Positions 24,724-33,374 of a DNA stretch of 50,420 nucleotides are shown here, piece by piece. Position numbers and translations under genes: made by a program. The notes beneath the pieces are model-generated. The model ran no database searches, was not told the DNA's origin, and worked only from the letters and a program-made list of their open reading frames with translations. The DNA comes from Marinobacter azerbaijanicus. GTDB lineage: Bacteria > Pseudomonadota > Gammaproteobacteria > Pseudomonadales > Oleiphilaceae. Where the stretch lies: contig NZ_JASSVS010000017.1 in assembly GCF_030250645.1 (NCBI RefSeq), positions 1 through 50,420 of the forward strand, given 5' to 3'. Position 1 is the first letter of the stretch, and each line of letters starts with the position of its first letter.

Positions 24724-24753
24724 ATACCGGCGAGGGAGTGCCCTCGCCGGTAT
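24724..24753. other. 13-bp perfect hairpin before the exonuclease gene
   Basis: ATACCGGCGAGGG-AGTG-CCCTCGCCGGTAT is a perfect stem of 13 bp with a 4-nt loop, 28 bp before the YqaJ start. There is no T tract, so it is not a standard terminator. It may be an attenuator, RNA processing site or protein-binding site limiting exonuclease expression. Confidence 0.6.
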
Positions 24754-24780
24754 GCCGTGGTGTCTCGAAGGAGGTTCGTC

Positions 24781-25392
24781 ATGCAGATCCTGACACTGGA
24801 ACAAGGCACGCCCGAGTGGCATGCTGCTCGTCTCGGCATCGTCACCATGTCCGAACTGAAGACGCTGCTGGTCAAGGGTAAGGGACCGGGAGGCTTCGGA
24901 GCCGGTGCCTTCAGCTACATGCATCAGCTGATCGGTGAGCGCATCACCGGGGAGCCTTCGGATGTCTTCCAGGGCAACGTCCACACCCAGCGAGGCCACG
25001 AACTGGAGCCAGTGGCCCGCGAGCTCTATCACGAGGCCACCGGCCTGCCTCGTCTGGAGCAGGTCGGCATCATCTTGAACCACGGCGTGGGCTACTCGCC
25101 GGACTGCCTGGTGGACAGCCACGGCCTGGTGGAGAACAAGACCAAGCTCCCCAAGTACCAGATCGAGCTGCTACTGGCTGATGAGCTGCCTCAAGAGCAC
25201 GTGGCGCAGTGCCAGGGCGGCCTGTGGGTCAGCGAGCGGGAGTGGATCGATTTTGTAAGCTACTGGCCCGGCATGCCGCTGTTCATCAAGCGCGCCTACC
25301 GGGATGAGGTGCTGATCCGCAGCATCGCCGAGCGCGTCGAGGCGTTCTACGAGGAGCTGGAAAGTCGTATGGCCATGATCATGGCGGCCTGA
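24781..25392 (+). CDS. YqaJ/lambda-exonuclease-type recombination nuclease
   Basis: This 203-residue protein starts at 24781 (GAAGGAGG). The start EQGTPEWHAARLGIVTMSELKTLL is the classic YqaJ opening. Catalytic acids are in RGHELEPVAREL, YSPDCLVDSHGLVENKTKL (D...ExK) and the QCQGGLWVSEREW motif. It would resect double-stranded ends for the ERF annealase. Complete length. Confidence 0.92.
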   Translation: MQILTLEQGTPEWHAARLGIVTMSELKTLLVKGKGPGGFGAGAFSYMHQLIGERITGEPSDVFQGNVHTQRGHELEPVARELYHEATGLPRLEQVGIILNHGVGYSPDCLVDSHGLVENKTKLPKYQIELLLADELPQEHVAQCQGGLWVSEREWIDFVSYWPGMPLFIKRAYRDEVLIRSIAERVEAFYEELESRMAMIMAA

Positions 25393-25709
25393 AAAATACG
25401 CGAAGTGTGACAGTCTTTCCCTCTCAGTCAGCCGTTGAACGCTAAGTGAGCATAGTTCCTACCAGTGTGTTCTAAAACGACGGTCTAACGCTCGCTTGTA
25501 AGTATTCGACGCTAAGTTGCTGAGCCTATCTCGGTAATTACATTTATCTAATGAGTTTCATTGCTGGCCCGCTGGGCCAGCAATGGGGTAAAACGAAATA
25601 TTTTTTTTGTAAATTGGTATAAAAACAAAAGATCTACCACTATAGATAAAATAAATTCGTTGTTACAAGCTCTGCTGATCATCATAAGAGAGAGTTAATA
25701 CAGAAATTG
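25393..25709. other. Intergenic region with perfect hairpin
   Basis: This 317-bp gap between convergent genes has no ORF. It contains CATTGCTGGCCC-GCT-GGGCCAGCAATG (25559-25585), a 12-bp perfect stem, followed by an AT-rich stretch with T8 (25603-25610). It may terminate both sides. The AT content rises here, marking the change from the recombination block to the redox cargo. Confidence 0.45.
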
Positions 25710-26171
25710 TCATTTTTTCACGATGTCTAAAGCTTTTTTTGCTCGCTCTTTATGACTACCTTCACCAACCTTGTCAAGATTTTCAAAATCCCCTCGTAAC
25801 GCCTTAAGTGCGTATCGCTCGTGATCAATTTCAGCCGATGTTCGAATGCCGCGATTGCGGAATATAACGACAGGTGGGCACCATCCTTGAATCGCATGCT
25901 GAAGAAGGAACCCAGACACTGCGAAGGGTAGAGCCAGCCAGCGTTTATTAACCAATACGCCAAGACTGATCCCAACGAGGCTAATAGTAGCAGCGTTTGC
26001 CTCGAGCGTTCGCTCTATATCCCACTCGTGGTCTAGTTCACTAAGCCGTTGATCAATCTCATTGGGGTGTTCGGAATAATAAACGATGCTTTGCATCGTC
26101 TTTTTCTGAATTTCATAATTAGCTTGCTTAGATGTATTGTTTTCAACGCGTGAAGTGGTAGATGGAAGCAT
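25710..26171 (-). CDS. YgaP-like (DUF2892) membrane protein
   Basis: This 153-residue protein has a GGAGG site before 26171. The central region has two hydrophobic helices (ATISLVGISLGVLVNKRWLALP, FAVSGFLLQHAIQGW) followed by GWCPPVVIFRNRGIRTSAEIDHERYALKALRGDF, the signature of the YgaP transmembrane domain without its rhodanese. YgaP proteins are linked to sulfur transfer at the membrane. This suits the sulfur/redox cargo of element 2. Confidence 0.7.
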   Translation of the reverse strand: MLPSTTSRVENNTSKQANYEIQKKTMQSIVYYSEHPNEIDQRLSELDHEWDIERTLEANAATISLVGISLGVLVNKRWLALPFAVSGFLLQHAIQGWCPPVVIFRNRGIRTSAEIDHERYALKALRGDFENLDKVGEGSHKERAKKALDIVKK

Positions 26172-26200
26172 AAATCCTCCTGTGGATTACTTTGGCTAAT

Positions 26201-26974
26201 TTAAGGTTTCGCCTCAACGCCTGGAATCGGAGATGTTGGTCTTGGAAATTCACCGTGCAAAGCGTCTACGCCTGACTGTGGCTTAGCTAACGGCACAAGG
26301 TCTTGCCGTGCTCTACGCCGCTCTGCGGTATCGATATTCATATCCTCATCACGTTCCTCGATTAACCCTGGGTTCGCCTCGCCGTCGCGGTTGAACGACC
26401 ATGCTAAAGATGGCTCTCCGAGAGGTAAGGAAGCTTCTGCACTGTTGGTTTGCGCAGTATCCCAAGTATGCCATGTCTTTCCATAGCTATTTATCTTGCT
26501 TTTCATAAGCTCATGTTCAGCTGCCTGGGGTAGATTAGGAGCCACCAGCTGGCCGGAGAGGATTTCGCCGTTATGGGGATGCCAATACTGTTTTTCTTCC
26601 TCTGGAAGTCTCTCGAAAAGTTCTTCAGAGATAATGTATTCAATCCCGTTTAGCTTTGCGTCGCCAGAATTTCCATCGTAGAGTGCGCATTGCAAAAAAT
26701 CTTCATTTACCTGATCGCAAAAGTGGTGAGCTTCAAACTGATGCACTGGCTCCTGTTTCAACGGATGGAAACCTACCAGATAAATTTCAAGCCGCGATGG
26801 TGGCTCATCCGTCTGCATTGCACTCGCCCCAGCTTCTAATAGTCGAGCCTTCGCACCCACTGATTCGCCAGGTGCCTCTACGTTCGAGCGGGCCTCACCC
26901 ATGCCGGTACAGCCGACCAGCGTAAGCATAGACACGCCTAACGCTGAATATTGAAGCTTTCTAAAATTGATCAT
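26201..26974 (-). CDS. DUF1264 lipoprotein
   Basis: This 257-residue protein has a lipoprotein signal (LTLVGCTG; lipid-modified Cys about residue 22). The body carries HQFEAHHFCDQVNEDFLQCALYDG, then KLNGIEYIISEELFERLPEEEKQYWHPHNGEI, then GQLVAPNLP, the core of the DUF1264/OBAP family. Function is unknown in bacteria. The C-terminal 80 residues are hydrophilic and less conserved. It lies 29 bp upstream of the YgaP-like gene in the same direction, so the two are probably co-transcribed. Confidence 0.78.
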   Translation of the reverse strand: MINFRKLQYSALGVSMLTLVGCTGMGEARSNVEAPGESVGAKARLLEAGASAMQTDEPPSRLEIYLVGFHPLKQEPVHQFEAHHFCDQVNEDFLQCALYDGNSGDAKLNGIEYIISEELFERLPEEEKQYWHPHNGEILSGQLVAPNLPQAAEHELMKSKINSYGKTWHTWDTAQTNSAEASLPLGEPSLAWSFNRDGEANPGLIEERDEDMNIDTAERRRARQDLVPLAKPQSGVDALHGEFPRPTSPIPGVEAKP

Positions 26975-27138
26975 ATACTCACCAATTTTTTGGTTATATT
27001 AAAATTCCTTCTGGTTAGCGTAGTAAATCCTTCCTGCTTTTGTGTAAAAAAGGGAAATGAAAAGATTCAATGAGTTTTTTTTCGGTAAATTCTAGGGTTA
27101 TAGCAAGCCGGCATGCTTAGTTGGCTGCACACCTAATT

Positions 27139-28206
27139 TTATTCCTGCCTAGGTAAGCTTTGATAGATGCCTGCCCAGCGTTTCTGTATTTCCTCATATA
27201 GGTTGGGTTTGTATTCGATTCTTCTTTCGATTGGATATAATAGATTTATGTTTCTGTCGCTTGCCGTTAATAGGTCTAGGAGCTGAATATAGTCTACGGA
27301 CGCTTCCTTTTCCTTTGTTACTTCCGCTAGTCGAGTTAGTGAGCTGAGCAATGCGTCTATACCTTTTCTGTCATAAGAAAAAGTTGAAAATGACTGCACG
27401 TATAACCGATCATTCTCCCAAGCGACTTTGAAATTTTCATCTATTACATTGACTTGCGTTCCATTGGGGATTTTTTCAAAAAGTGCTTCGATATCCTCCG
27501 CATGCATGCGGATACAGCCACGACTTGCGCGCATGCCGATACCATCTGGACGATTGGTACCATGTATGAGATATCCCGGTAAATCGAGCAATATCGCATG
27601 GCTTCCGAGCGGGTTATCGGGGCCAGGGGGAACCACAGAAGGCGGAGGATCACCTCGTTGAGCAGCTTCTTCTCGCATTGAGCGTGGCGGATACCAGGCT
27701 GGGTTTTCAAGTCGCATAGTCGTCTGGGTAATTCCTAGCGGAGTATTGAAACCATCTCGTCCGATGCCGATCGGGTAGGTCTCGACCCAGCGCGTAGCTT
27801 CATTTTGGGTTGGCGGATAGTAGTAAAGCCGAAGTTCGGCGAGATTAATGACGATGCCTTCCTGCGGAGCATTGGGTAGGATATGCCTCGCGGGAATAAT
27901 GATTTCTGCTCCTTCGCCAGGTGTCCAAAGGCTAGTGTCTGGATTTGCTGCGCGTATTTCTTCGTACCCCACACCGTGCTCTCGGGCTATGTCTAACAAA
28001 GTTATATCTTCTGTAAGAGTAACCGAATATTCCTCGCCAATGATTTGGGTCTCTTTCGCTATCTGATATTTATTGGAAGATGGCTCGCTATCATTTGCAA
28101 AAGAAACGTTGACTATCGCTAACGTTGTCAGTGTAGGGCACAATACTGCAATAGATTTTGAAAAATTATAAACACGGCGTGTGTTACGAGAGAGTAAGGA
28201 CCTCAT
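27139..28206 (-). CDS. L,D-transpeptidase with LysM-like domain
   Basis: This 355-residue protein starts at MRSLLSRNTR (AGGA site); a 24-residue longer frame is less likely. It has a signal segment (about 17-37), a LysM-like domain (about 59-108, ITLLDIAREHGVGYEEIRAANP) and a YkuD domain with HGTNRP (H215) and SRGCIRM (catalytic C231). Such enzymes make 3-3 peptidoglycan cross-links or attach lipoproteins in the periplasm. The catalytic Cys must stay reduced, which may explain its place next to the divergent DsbD/TlpA/DsbG operon. The C-terminal 100 residues are unassigned. Confidence 0.9.
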   Translation of the reverse strand: MRSLLSRNTRRVYNFSKSIAVLCPTLTTLAIVNVSFANDSEPSSNKYQIAKETQIIGEEYSVTLTEDITLLDIAREHGVGYEEIRAANPDTSLWTPGEGAEIIIPARHILPNAPQEGIVINLAELRLYYYPPTQNEATRWVETYPIGIGRDGFNTPLGITQTTMRLENPAWYPPRSMREEAAQRGDPPPSVVPPGPDNPLGSHAILLDLPGYLIHGTNRPDGIGMRASRGCIRMHAEDIEALFEKIPNGTQVNVIDENFKVAWENDRLYVQSFSTFSYDRKGIDALLSSLTRLAEVTKEKEASVDYIQLLDLLTASDRNINLLYPIERRIEYKPNLYEEIQKRWAGIYQSLPRQE

Positions 28207-28356
28207 GAAGATTCCTAGAGAATAGAAAGACGCTGAGTATTCCATACGGTCCTTCCTATAGGCAAGAAAAATCGGCATGCAGGATAATTTTTTACCGATA
28301 ATGTTGCGTTAATCCTAGGCTGTCATGATGGCAAAAAATGCTACAGGAGTTCACCG

Positions 28357-30219
28357 ATGAGTAGCGAAATTCGCACAAAACTAGAGCGGCTCTGTTATTT
28401 TTTTCTGGTTCTTACGTTGTCTGCATTATTACCAATGGCAAGCGCATCCGAAGAGGGCTTTCTTCATGTGGATGACGCGTTTCAGCTAAGTATCGCCCAA
28501 GAGGGAGAGCAGATATTATTGCGCTGGGATATTGCCGATTCTTATTACCTGTATCGACACCGACTCGGCATCGAAGGAAAGCCCTCCTCAATTGTGGTGT
28601 CCGAGTTGCCGGCGGGAGAAAGCATTAATGACGAGTTCTTTGGCGATTCACAAGTTTATTACGAAAGCGTGGAAGTTCGCGTCGATCCTCAAGAGGCTGA
28701 AGAACTAGAACTGAGTTGGCAAGGGTGCGCCAAGGCGGGTCTATGCTACCCGCCACAACAACGCGTTGTAGCGGTAGGCGACTTGATGCAAAACGGCAGC
28801 TTGCCTTCGTCTTCTTTACCCAGCCGCGCGAGCACTACTGATAGAGATGAAACAGCCGAACCTGACGCGACATCCGCTATGGCCGAGGATCAACGTCTCG
28901 CTGCTTCCTTGGCAGCCGGTAATACTCTATGGATCCTGACAGCTTTCTTTGGCATGGGGCTACTGCTGACGTTCACGCCTTGCGTGCTGCCTATGGTGCC
29001 TATCCTGTCTAGTCTTATCGTCGGTGGGGGGCATCATGCCGGGCGTGGGTTGCTTTTATCTTTGGCTTTCGTACTCCCCATGGCGTTGACTTATTCCCTT
29101 CTCGGCGTGGCCGCTGCCTTAGCGGGTGCCAACCTACAGATACTTTTCCAGCATCCCGTTTTCATCAGCGTATTCGCTGTACTCTTCGTCCTCTTGGCAA
29201 TGGCCATGTTTGGTTTTTTTGAAATGCAGCTTCCTGCCGTTGTGCGTCACCGGCTGGATCGATTGCAGCAGCGGCAGCAAGGGGGGCGAATGATGGGGGC
29301 GGCCATCATGGGTACGTTGTCCGCTTTGCTCGTTGGCCCATGCATGACCGCACCGCTTGCCGGGGCGCTATTGTATATCGCTGAAAGCGGAAATGCGCTG
29401 CAGGGCGGGACCGCGCTGCTTTCGCTAGGGCTTGGGATGGGGACGCCCTTATTACTGGTTGGGCTGGTAGGTCCACGCCTGTTGCCCAAACCTGGCCTAT
29501 GGATGGTACGAGTGAAAGCGCTGTTCGGATTCGTCCTGCTGGGTATGGCGATATGGTTCGCCGAACGGATCCTGCCAGCTTGGGTTGTCGTTGGGCTATG
29601 GGGTGCTCTGGCTATCATCATTGCCATGTCGCTTTGGCAAGTAGCTGCTACGACACAGCCAGCGGCAACATCGCTGGCGGCACGCAGCTCGGCATTAATC
29701 ATCGGTATATGGGGAGCCGCATGGGTACTCGGCGCAGCGGGAGGTAGTGAAAGCCTCCGACAGCCTCTGGGCTTTCTACAGCAATCCCGGTTGGGCGATT
29801 CTACCTCCGAGACATCATTATCATTCGAAGAGATCGATACCCTCGAACGGCTTCAGGCTGCTATTCACCAAGCCAGCGCCGAAAATAGATGGACCATGGT
29901 GGATTTTACTGCTGATTGGTGCGTTTCCTGCGATGTGATTGAAGAAGAAGTGTTTCAGGACCCCAACGTTCAGCAGGTCTTGGCTGGAGTCACTCGTCTA
30001 CAACCCGACGTTACGGAGAATTCGGCGAAAGATCGAGAAATCATGCAAGCCTTTGGCATTTTGGGCCCACCAACGATCATGTTTTTCGGTCCCGACGGGC
30101 AAGAGCGCCGTGCTAACCGAGTTATAGGTGAACTAAGCGCTGAAGACTTTCTTGAAAACTTGAAAAGCGCAGGGCTGACTCCCTCTATTAAAAGTGCTGC
30201 TGAAGGACGAGATGCATGA
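28357..30219 (+). CDS. dsbD: Thiol:disulfide interchange protein DsbD
   Basis: This 620-residue inner-membrane electron carrier has a signal peptide (to about 30), a periplasmic alpha domain with the CAKAGLCYPP active site (C124/C130), an eight-helix membrane domain with TPCVLPMVPI (C209) and VGPCMTAPLAG, and a C-terminal thioredoxin domain with WCVSC (C522/C525). All conserved cysteines are present. It passes electrons from cytoplasmic thioredoxin to periplasmic partners, here plausibly the TlpA-like and DsbG proteins. It overlaps tlpA by 4 bp (ATGA). Divergent from the L,D-transpeptidase gene. Confidence 0.95.
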   Translation: MSSEIRTKLERLCYFFLVLTLSALLPMASASEEGFLHVDDAFQLSIAQEGEQILLRWDIADSYYLYRHRLGIEGKPSSIVVSELPAGESINDEFFGDSQVYYESVEVRVDPQEAEELELSWQGCAKAGLCYPPQQRVVAVGDLMQNGSLPSSSLPSRASTTDRDETAEPDATSAMAEDQRLAASLAAGNTLWILTAFFGMGLLLTFTPCVLPMVPILSSLIVGGGHHAGRGLLLSLAFVLPMALTYSLLGVAAALAGANLQILFQHPVFISVFAVLFVLLAMAMFGFFEMQLPAVVRHRLDRLQQRQQGGRMMGAAIMGTLSALLVGPCMTAPLAGALLYIAESGNALQGGTALLSLGLGMGTPLLLVGLVGPRLLPKPGLWMVRVKALFGFVLLGMAIWFAERILPAWVVVGLWGALAIIIAMSLWQVAATTQPAATSLAARSSALIIGIWGAAWVLGAAGGSESLRQPLGFLQQSRLGDSTSETSLSFEEIDTLERLQAAIHQASAENRWTMVDFTADWCVSCDVIEEEVFQDPNVQQVLAGVTRLQPDVTENSAKDREIMQAFGILGPPTIMFFGPDGQERRANRVIGELSAEDFLENLKSAGLTPSIKSAAEGRDA

Positions 30220-31037
30220 ATTCAATCAATCAAAGTCTTGCTATTGGTCCAGTGGGCATGAGCTTAAACCTATTATTGCTTTTTCTTGCTGTCGCAATTG
30301 CCCTCCTAGTGGGCGGAATTATGGGACGGCGTCATCGAACTGCGATCGGTGATCAGTTGATTAACGTGCTGTTGATCGCCTTAATCGTTGCGCGAATTGT
30401 GTTCGTAGTGCGTTACTTCGAGCATTACAGTAGTCCTCTCGGCATGTTGGATATTCGCGATGGCGGGTTCGATATCCTGGGTGGACTTATTGCCGGCCTT
30501 GGCTATGTGGCGTGGCGGCTCTGGCGTTCTCCTAACCTCCGTACACCTTTACTTGGTGCTTTAACGGCAGGGGGTATTACTTGGATGCTAACGGTGGGCA
30601 GCCTTATGCTCCTCGAGGAAAAAGCTCGCCCGTTACCAAAAACGCCATTATGGACCATCGAGGGCAACCCTACTGTACTTGACGAGTTCGCCAAGCGCGA
30701 AGGCACGCCCATGGTGATTAATCTCTGGGCCACCTGGTGCCCCCCTTGTCGTCGCGAAATGCCAGTTTTGGAGGCTGCGCAGCAGGAAGAAGACGATATT
30801 GCCTTCGTTTTCGTCAATCAGGGTGAGGACAAGCAGCTTATTGAACAATTCCTGATTGCGGAATCGCTGGAGCTGGAGAACGTCATGCTCGATCCCAGCA
30901 CCGCCCTCGGTGAAGAAACTGGTTCCATGGCCATGCCGACGACCTTTTTCTACGACGCCCAGGGGCAACTCGTCGATACCCATCTTGGCGAATTGTCATC
31001 AGCCACACTCAAGCGCGGACTGGAAAAGCTGCGCTGA
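30216..31037 (+). CDS. TlpA-like thioredoxin with multi-helix membrane anchor
   Basis: This 273-residue protein has an N-terminal membrane part of about four helices (17-35, 48-65, 88-102, 115-133) resembling a shortened prolipoprotein diacylglyceryl transferase-like module. A periplasmic TlpA domain follows with WATWCPPCRREMP and the cis-Pro segment MAMPTTFFYD. It would act as a membrane-bound disulfide reductase fed by DsbD, with which it overlaps by 4 bp. The polytopic anchor is larger than the single helix of most TlpA proteins. Confidence 0.88.
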   Translation: MNSINQSLAIGPVGMSLNLLLLFLAVAIALLVGGIMGRRHRTAIGDQLINVLLIALIVARIVFVVRYFEHYSSPLGMLDIRDGGFDILGGLIAGLGYVAWRLWRSPNLRTPLLGALTAGGITWMLTVGSLMLLEEKARPLPKTPLWTIEGNPTVLDEFAKREGTPMVINLWATWCPPCRREMPVLEAAQQEEDDIAFVFVNQGEDKQLIEQFLIAESLELENVMLDPSTALGEETGSMAMPTTFFYDAQGQLVDTHLGELSSATLKRGLEKLR

Positions 31038-31061
31038 GAAACATTACTTTAGGAGTATTGC

Positions 31062-31820
31062 ATGTCGCTACGACTTAGTTCTTCTGTTCTAGCATTGGCG
31101 TTCGTTGGGGCTATCCCCATAGCGGTGGCAGAAGAATGGCCTGACCCCATCCAGGCCATCGCCAACCAGGGCTTGACTATACATGGTGACTTTGAAGCGC
31201 CCAGTGGCCTCACCGGGTATGCCGCAAGCTATCAGGGACAGGAGATTGCCGTATACCTGACCGAAGATGGCAAGCATGCCATCGTTGGGAATCTTGTCGA
31301 TGCGGAAGGCAACAATCTGTCCCGAGAACCGCTGAGCGCAATGGTCCGTGGCCCTCAGGATGCGGAAATCTGGTCCGACCTCGAGGAGAGCCATTGGGTA
31401 CTCGACGGGGATCCAGATGCGCCACGCGTCGTCTATACGATCACCGATCCCAACTGCCCCTACTGTAAACAGCTGTGGCAAGAAACTCGCCCCTGGGTAG
31501 AGGCGGGCGAAGTCCAGTTGCGACACATTCTGGTGGGCATCTTGCTCGAGGACAGTCCACAAAAAGCCTTGGCTATCCTTGAGTCCAATGATCCGGCCAG
31601 GGCGCTGCATGAGCACAACCAGGGCGACACTCCACCAGCAAAAGAACGCTTTTCCCCTGAGACAGAGCAGACCCTGTACGAAAACCACCAGTTAATGCAA
31701 GGGCTGGGGCTGCAAGCTACGCCCAGCACCTTCTACCAAGTCGAGGCAGGGATAGAAGTCATACAAGGCTTGCCGAATGATGAGCGCCTGCAAGAAATCA
31801 TGGGCGGCCCCGCTCCCTGA
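31062..31820 (+). CDS. dsbG: Disulfide isomerase/reductase DsbG
   Basis: This 252-residue periplasmic protein has a signal peptide ending near AVA-EEW. An N-terminal dimerisation domain (GLTIHGDFEAPSGLTGYAASYQGQ) is followed by the thioredoxin fold with DPNCPYCKQ (C122/C125) and a TPSTFY cis-Pro motif. DsbG protects single cysteines, notably in L,D-transpeptidases, from oxidation; one such enzyme is encoded 3 kb away on the same element. DsbD would keep it reduced. It is the third gene of the operon; a hairpin (AGCTTCCC/GGGAAGCT, 31839-31874) follows. Confidence 0.92.
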   Translation: MSLRLSSSVLALAFVGAIPIAVAEEWPDPIQAIANQGLTIHGDFEAPSGLTGYAASYQGQEIAVYLTEDGKHAIVGNLVDAEGNNLSREPLSAMVRGPQDAEIWSDLEESHWVLDGDPDAPRVVYTITDPNCPYCKQLWQETRPWVEAGEVQLRHILVGILLEDSPQKALAILESNDPARALHEHNQGDTPPAKERFSPETEQTLYENHQLMQGLGLQATPSTFYQVEAGIEVIQGLPNDERLQEIMGGPAP

Positions 31821-31989
31821 CAGGGCAACAGCGTTTCCAGCTTCCCGCAGATTGCCGTAGCTATGTGGGAAGCTTGCAAAAAGGACTGTAAGCCTTCGCT
31901 ACGACTTACGTCGTTTGGTAACACGGTCTTTTTGTTTATTCGGAAATGGTCTAACCTTTTATCATATTGATCTAACGGGGCGAGGCGTT

Positions 31990-32901
31990 ATGCACATCCA
32001 TGCGGAATCGCCAGGGACGCCCAAGGTCGCTGGCTTCTTTGACCCACGCACGTTCAGCGTTCAGTACGTGGTGAGCGACCCTGCCACCAGACGCTGTGCC
32101 ATCATCGATCCGGTACTCGACTTCGATGAGAAATCGGGTGCTACCGCAACCTTCCATGCCGATGAGCTCTTGGCTTATGTCGATCGGCATGGGCTTGAAG
32201 TTGAGTGGATCCTCGACACGCACCCCCACGCCGATCATTTCTCAGCGGCCCGGTACCTGAAGGAAAAAACCGGGGCGCCTACTGCGATTGGCGTCTATGT
32301 CAAGGGTGTCCAGGCCTTATGGAAAGACCTATACAACTGGCCGGACTTTCCGGATGACGGACGCCAGTGGGACCACCTGTTTGCCGAGGGCGACACCTTC
32401 CGTGTGGGCGAGGTAGAAGGCCGGATCATGTTCTCGCCCGGCCATACCAAGGCGTCGATCACCTATGTCATCGGCGATGCGGCTTTCGTACATGACACGC
32501 TGTTTCAGCCGGATGGCGGCACGGCCCGTGCCGATTTCCCCGGGGGCAATGCCCACAAGCTATGGGATTCCATCCAGGCCATCTTGGCACTGCCGGACAA
32601 CACTCGGCTGTTTACCGGTCATGACTACATGCCCGGCGATCGCGAGCCGGAGTGGGAAAGCACGGTGCGTACCCAGCGTGAAGCCAACATTCATCTCCAA
32701 GGCTGTCCGACCGCAGATAGCTTTATTGCCATGCGCAACGAGCGTGATGCCAAGCTGCCCATGCCGAAACTGATTCTGCACGCCTTGCAGGTCAATATTC
32801 GGGGCGGTGCCCTGCCAGAGCCAGAGGAGAACGGGCGTCGCTACCTGAAGATTCCCCTCGATGCTTTACCGGGGGCCGCCTGGGGTGAGGCGCGCTCCTG
32901 A
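31990..32901 (+). CDS. Metallo-beta-lactamase-fold hydrolase, Blh/ETHE1-like persulfide dioxygenase
   Basis: This 303-residue protein starts at MHIHAESPGT. It has the metal motif THPHADHF (H78, H80, D82, H83), a GHTKAS His, HDTLFQPDGGTARADFPGG and TGHDYMPG. This matches the dioxygenase half of Blh, which oxidises glutathione persulfide in sulfide detoxification. The rhodanese or DUF442 half is encoded separately by the next gene, so this is a split Blh. The 169-bp upstream gap may hold its own promoter; repeated TCTAAC near 31950-31978 could be a regulator site. Confidence 0.88.
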   Translation: MHIHAESPGTPKVAGFFDPRTFSVQYVVSDPATRRCAIIDPVLDFDEKSGATATFHADELLAYVDRHGLEVEWILDTHPHADHFSAARYLKEKTGAPTAIGVYVKGVQALWKDLYNWPDFPDDGRQWDHLFAEGDTFRVGEVEGRIMFSPGHTKASITYVIGDAAFVHDTLFQPDGGTARADFPGGNAHKLWDSIQAILALPDNTRLFTGHDYMPGDREPEWESTVRTQREANIHLQGCPTADSFIAMRNERDAKLPMPKLILHALQVNIRGGALPEPEENGRRYLKIPLDALPGAAWGEARS

Positions 32902-32920
32902 AGTGACAAGGAGGTAACCC

Positions 32921-33367
32921 ATGGACATCAAGCCGCTCGATAATCGTCTTTACGTGACGGCACAACCTCGATTCGACGAACTCGAACAGCTCGCCGAGCA
33001 AGGCTTCCGTACGATCGTCTCTAACCGTCCTCGCGGCGAGAGCGACGATCAGCCAGACTTTGACGCCATGAAAACCAAAGCAGAGTCATTGGGCATGGCC
33101 TGGCACGAGATCCCCGTTAAGCCCGGTGAGTACGCACAGGCAGACATCGATGCCTTTGCCGATGTGTTGCATACTTCAAAGGCACCCGTGCTCGGCTTCT
33201 GCCGTACCGGCAAGCGCGTCTCTCATTTGTGGGCGTTATCGCTTGCCCCGCGGCGTCCAGTTTCCGAGCTTATCGCATCGGCCAATGCGGCTGGCTATGA
33301 TCTGGAGCCCTTGCGCGGCAGACTTGAACAACAAGCCAAACAGTCAAAGGGCGATTCTGCGTCGTGA
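32921..33367 (+). CDS. DUF442/TIGR01244 sulfur-transferase-like protein (Blh N-terminal half)
   Basis: This 148-residue protein has AQPRFDELEQLAEQGFRTIVSNRP and the phosphatase-like loop LGFCRTGKR with C94, typical of TIGR01244. In many bacteria this domain is fused in front of the metallo-hydrolase of Blh, and is taken as a sulfur transferase. Here it is a separate gene 19 bp after the dioxygenase (AAGGAGG site). It probably feeds persulfide sulfur to or from it. Confidence 0.88.
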   Translation: MDIKPLDNRLYVTAQPRFDELEQLAEQGFRTIVSNRPRGESDDQPDFDAMKTKAESLGMAWHEIPVKPGEYAQADIDAFADVLHTSKAPVLGFCRTGKRVSHLWALSLAPRRPVSELIASANAAGYDLEPLRGRLEQQAKQSKGDSAS

Positions 33368-33374
33368 GCGTGCT

